This document shows positions 5,450 through 8,495 of a DNA stretch of 8,495 bases, piece by piece. This stretch comes from Lentisphaerota bacterium (GTDB taxonomy: Bacteria > Verrucomicrobiota > Lentisphaeria > Oligosphaerales > PUNB01): assembly GCA_003552565.1 (NCBI GenBank), contig PUNB01000274.1, forward strand, positions 1 through 8,495, in the 5' to 3' direction. Made by a program: the position numbers and the translations under genes. How positions within the stretch are numbered: position 1 is the first letter of the stretch; every line of letters begins with the position of its first letter. The notes beneath the pieces are model-generated. The model made no database searches. It was not told the origin of the DNA and was given only the letters and a program-made list of their open reading frames with translations.

Positions 5450-7423
5450 ATGCCTGCAAACGCTAAAAGACGCAAATTCAAAACAGAAGTTCAGCAGTTG
5501 CTGGACTTGGTGATCCATTCTCTCTACACCCATGCCGATGTCTTTCTGCGCGAACTTATTTCCAATGCTTCCGACGCGATTGACCGAGCCAGATTCGAAG
5601 CCTTGTCCGACCAGTCGATTCTCGAAGATGATCCGGAATGGAAAATTCGCCTGATTCCGGACCGTGAAAATCAGACTCTGACAGTTTCCGACAACGGCAT
5701 CGGCATGACCGCGGAAGAGGTTGAAGCGAACATCGGCACTATCGCCAGCTCCGGAACTCGGGGGTTCCTGGAGCAGATGAAAGAACGTCAACAGGAAATG
5801 ACGAGTGAGTTGATTGGTGAATTCGGAGTCGGCTTTTACTCCGCCTTTATGGTGGCGGATAAAGTGACCGTGATCACTCGCCGGGCGGGACGGAAGGACG
5901 AGGCGGTCAAATGGCAGTCCACCGGCAGCGGTTCATACACAATCGAAGCCGCGGAAAAATCGACTCGCGGCACTGACGTGATCCTGCATCTTAATGAAGA
6001 TAAACTGGAGTATCTGGAAGAATGGCGGCTTCGCAAAATTGTCAAGACCTACTCCGATTTTGTTGAGCACCCGATCGTTATGGATGTGGAGAAAAAGAAA
6101 GAGGGGCAGGAAGACAAGCCCGAGGGTGAAGCCGAGACCGAAATCCGGGAGGAAGTGCTCAATTCCCGTAAAGCAATCTGGCTGCGCCCGAAAGAGGAAA
6201 TTACGGAAGAACAGTACAACGAATTTTACCAGCATATTTCCCATGACTTCAGCAATCCTCTGACTTGGATTCATTGGGGAGCTGAAGGCACGACCGAGTT
6301 TAAAGCGCTGATATATATACCCGAGAAGGCGCCCTTTGATCTTTTCATGCCGGAAAACCGCAATCGCGGCATTCATCTGTATGTCAAACGGGTGTTTATC
6401 ACCGACAATTGTGAAGCACTGCTTCCTTCTTATCTGCGTTTCCTGCGCGGGGTGGTTGATTCTTCCGATCTCTCCTTGAATGTTTCCCGGGAAACCTTGC
6501 AGGAGGAAAAAGTTATCCAGGTGATTCAGAAGAACTTGATCCGGAAAGTTCTGGATACTCTGAAGGAAATGATGAAATCTGATCGAGACAAATATTTGAC
6601 TTTCTGGCATGAGTTCGGCAAGGTGCTGAAAGAGGGGGTGCATAGTGATATAGCCAACCGTGAAAGATTGCAGGAGCTGCTGCTGTTCGAGTCCAGCCAG
6701 AAAGAAGCCGGCAAGATGATTTCTCTCGCCGAGTACGTTGAAAATATGAAAGAAAACCAGAAAGAGATTTATTATCTTACCGGTGAAAACCGGGCCAACC
6801 TGGAAAAGTCTCCGCTTCTGGAGGGTTTTGAGGCCCGCGGTTATGAAGTGCTGTTCATGACTGATCCCATCGATGAATGGGTGGTGCAGAGTATTGCTTC
6901 TTATCAGGAAAAACCATTGAAGTCAGTGGCCAAAGGCGAAATCGACCTGGATGATACACCAGAGGACAGTGCGGATAAGGACAAAAAAGAGGACAGTGGC
7001 CAGGAAAAGAAAGACAAAATTCCGTCCGAGAGCAAAGAGCTGGTGGCTCTGCTGCAGGACATCCTTAAGGAAAAGGTTAAAGAAGTCAGAGTGTCCAAGC
7101 GTTTGACCGAAAGTCCATGCTGTATTGTCTCAGGGGATATGGATCTGGGAGTGCATATGGAAAAAATCCTTAAGGCTATGAATCAGCCGATGCCCGAATC
7201 CAAAAAAATTCTGGAGATCAATCCTTCGCATCCGTTGCTGAAGACCATGAACGACATGGTTAAAGACCAGTCAAGCCGTATGCGTTTTACCGAATACGCC
7301 GAACTGCTGTATGATCAGGCACTGCTGACTGCCGGCATGGAAATTCCGGATCCGATGAACTTCGCCCGTCGGGTCAGCCGGATAATGGCCGAGGCTGGAG
7401 CCTCCGGAGATCAAGGTGAATAA
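5450..7423 (+). CDS. htpG: molecular chaperone HtpG (bacterial Hsp90)
   Basis: A 657-residue cytoplasmic, ATP-dependent homodimeric chaperone. The N-terminal GHKL ATPase domain shows ELISNASDA with catalytic Glu35 and Mg-binding Asn39, DNGIGM with Asp81, the lid segment IGTIASSGT (95-103) and GEFGVGFYS (123-131). A short acidic/basic linker (about 214-232) leads to the middle domain, which carries LNVSRETLQ with the ATP-contacting Arg347. A second highly charged stretch (about 497-528) separates it from the C-terminal dimerisation domain (SPCCIVSGDMDLGVHMEKIL onward). The protein is slightly longer than E. coli HtpG (624 aa), and the extra length can be accounted for by the two charged segments. 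The end is GDQGE, not the MEEVD of eukaryotic cytosolic Hsp90. AAGGAG (5436-5441) 8 nt upstream fixes the start. It is monocistronic and converges on rodA. Confidence 0.98.
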   Translation: MPANAKRRKFKTEVQQLLDLVIHSLYTHADVFLRELISNASDAIDRARFEALSDQSILEDDPEWKIRLIPDRENQTLTVSDNGIGMTAEEVEANIGTIASSGTRGFLEQMKERQQEMTSELIGEFGVGFYSAFMVADKVTVITRRAGRKDEAVKWQSTGSGSYTIEAAEKSTRGTDVILHLNEDKLEYLEEWRLRKIVKTYSDFVEHPIVMDVEKKKEGQEDKPEGEAETEIREEVLNSRKAIWLRPKEEITEEQYNEFYQHISHDFSNPLTWIHWGAEGTTEFKALIYIPEKAPFDLFMPENRNRGIHLYVKRVFITDNCEALLPSYLRFLRGVVDSSDLSLNVSRETLQEEKVIQVIQKNLIRKVLDTLKEMMKSDRDKYLTFWHEFGKVLKEGVHSDIANRERLQELLLFESSQKEAGKMISLAEYVENMKENQKEIYYLTGENRANLEKSPLLEGFEARGYEVLFMTDPIDEWVVQSIASYQEKPLKSVAKGEIDLDDTPEDSADKDKKEDSGQEKKDKIPSESKELVALLQDILKEKVKEVRVSKRLTESPCCIVSGDMDLGVHMEKILKAMNQPMPESKKILEINPSHPLLKTMNDMVKDQSSRMRFTEYAELLYDQALLTAGMEIPDPMNFARRVSRIMAEAGASGDQGE

Positions 7424-7460
7424 ACGGCAATATTGAAGATGTGTTAACTTTATTAAGCGG

Positions 7461-8495
7461 TCAAGCGGGCGGCGGGGTGTCGCGCCGAATGTAAACGCTC
7501 TGCACCAGGCCGACGGAAATAAAAATATTCAAAATAGAACTGCCGCCGTAGCTGATCAGCGGCAGCGGCAGGCCGACGATCGGAGCCATGTAAACACTCA
7601 TGCCTATATTTATATAAACATGAATAAACAGCATCGCCGCCACCCCGGAACAGATCAGTTTGCCGAACTCATCCGGTGCTCTGGCGGCGGCCCGCAGGCA
7701 GCAGATCAATAGAGCCAGAAAGGCGCACACCAAGGCGCCGGCACCTACAAAACCGGTTTCTTCGCCGATGACGGAGAAAATAAAATCCGTCGGGGCGACT
7801 GTCCGGGGCAGGTAGCCCAGCACATGCTGGGTGCCCCGCATATAACCTTTGCCAAAGGTGCCGCCGCTGCCGACTGCCAGCAGAGCCTGGTGCGCGTTCC
7901 AGCCGGCTGCCGAGATGTCCTGGGACGGGTTTATCAGGGTGCGAATGCGATCCCGCTGGTATTCCTCCAGAAAACCCAGGTAGGCCATTGGTAAGGATAT
8001 GATAGCTAACAACGCTATCAAGGCAATCCAGCGCCAGGAAATGCCGGCGACGAAAATAATGCAGGCTCCAATGCCGACAAAAACCATGGCGGTTCCCAGG
8101 TCCGGCTGCAGAGCGACCAGGAAGGCCGGCGGCGTCATTGCCGCCGCATACAATATCAGCGGCGGCAGGCGGTCGAACCGAAGATAGGGCCGCGAGGACA
8201 GCCAGGCCAGGAAAAGGACAGCAAAAGGTTTAGCGATCTCGGCCGGCTGCAGGCTGAAGCCGCGGTAATAAAGCCAGCGACTGGAATAGTTGATGGTGGT
8301 GCCGAAAAACAAGACGTAAAGCAGAGACAGGCAAGAGAGCAGATAGAGCAGCCAGCTCCAATTGGCCAGTCTGCGGTAGTCAAAAGACACCAGGCCGATG
8401 AAGATCACAATGCCCAGGGCTAGAAAACCCAGTTGACGCAGCCAGAAACCAGCGAAATTGCCGCCTATCTGGCGGCCGGCTCCATAGATGAACAC
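7461..8495 (-). CDS. rodA: peptidoglycan glycosyltransferase RodA, N-terminus cut by window edge
   Basis: The last 344 residues of a SEDS-family integral membrane protein that polymerises lipid II glycan strands in the elongasome, together with PBP2. Conserved blocks, numbered from the first visible codon, are QPAEIAK (83-89), LQPDLGTA (129-136), QRDRIRTLINP (180-190), GSGGTFGKG (209-217), PTDFIFSVIGEETG (235-248), with Asp237 at the catalytic aspartate position, and GLPLPLISYGGSS (308-320). Many hydrophobic transmembrane helices are visible. The Ser-Tyr-Gly-Gly-Ser-Ser block and the LINP loop favour RodA over FtsW. The frame stays open to the last base, and the visible start lies within the first membrane helix, so the true start is outside the window, probably some 20-30 codons upstream. 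It converges on htpG with 37 bp between stop codons and no clear terminator. Confidence 0.93.
   Translation of the reverse strand: MFIYGAGRQIGGNFAGFWLRQLGFLALGIVIFIGLVSFDYRRLANWSWLLYLLSCLSLLYVLFFGTTINYSSRWLYYRGFSLQPAEIAKPFAVLFLAWLSSRPYLRFDRLPPLILYAAAMTPPAFLVALQPDLGTAMVFVGIGACIIFVAGISWRWIALIALLAIISLPMAYLGFLEEYQRDRIRTLINPSQDISAAGWNAHQALLAVGSGGTFGKGYMRGTQHVLGYLPRTVAPTDFIFSVIGEETGFVGAGALVCAFLALLICCLRAAARAPDEFGKLICSGVAAMLFIHVYINIGMSVYMAPIVGLPLPLISYGGSSILNIFISVGLVQSVYIRRDTPPPA

Noticed and set aside
5933..6643. 236-codon minus-strand frame inside htpG
   Set aside because: It is a shadow of the conserved HtpG frame, and its product has no domain logic.
7424..7460. Bidirectional terminator between htpG and rodA
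   Set aside because: The 37-bp gap shows no stable hairpin with a T tract on either strand, only a short GTTAAC palindrome.

Overview
The window reads as ordinary chromosome from a Gram-negative bacterium of moderate GC content, most likely an uncultured member of the PVC group (Lentisphaerota/Kiritimatiellota-like). That assignment is an inference. It rests on a Gfo/Idh/MocA oxidoreductase resembling the lipid A sugar enzyme GnnA, a class II aldolase/short-chain dehydrogenase fusion, and gene-poor gaps filled with short tandem and inverted repeats. I cannot fix the phylum without a database search.

Layout, left to right. Positions 1-83 are one copy of an 83-bp repeat. A minus-strand gene (136-2064) encodes a two-domain aldolase/dehydrogenase. 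It is divergently arranged with a plus-strand GnnA-like oxidoreductase (2249-3247). A 313-bp gap holds a nested inverted-repeat element built from 13-nt units. Homoserine dehydrogenase hom (3561-4874) follows, with a hairpin directly at its stop codon. A 575-bp gap then holds the second, inverted and perfect copy of the 83-bp repeat (4972-5054), a degenerate third copy, a GC-rich element and a run of phased decamers next to a possible promoter. The chaperone gene htpG (5450-7423) is next, and it converges on a minus-strand rodA that runs off the right edge.

The genes belong to unrelated pathways: sugar or polyol catabolism, probable lipid A sugar modification, threonine/methionine synthesis, protein folding and cell elongation. 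I see no common operon, and each long gene has its own ribosome binding site. The four long coding regions that are complete look intact.

I found no defence system, CRISPR array, transposase, phage gene, tRNA or rRNA. The unusual content is in the intergenic DNA. There are at least three repeat architectures: an 83-bp element found downstream of two genes in the same orientation relative to transcription, a mirror-arranged 13-nt tandem hairpin, and in-register decamers. None encodes a convincing protein.
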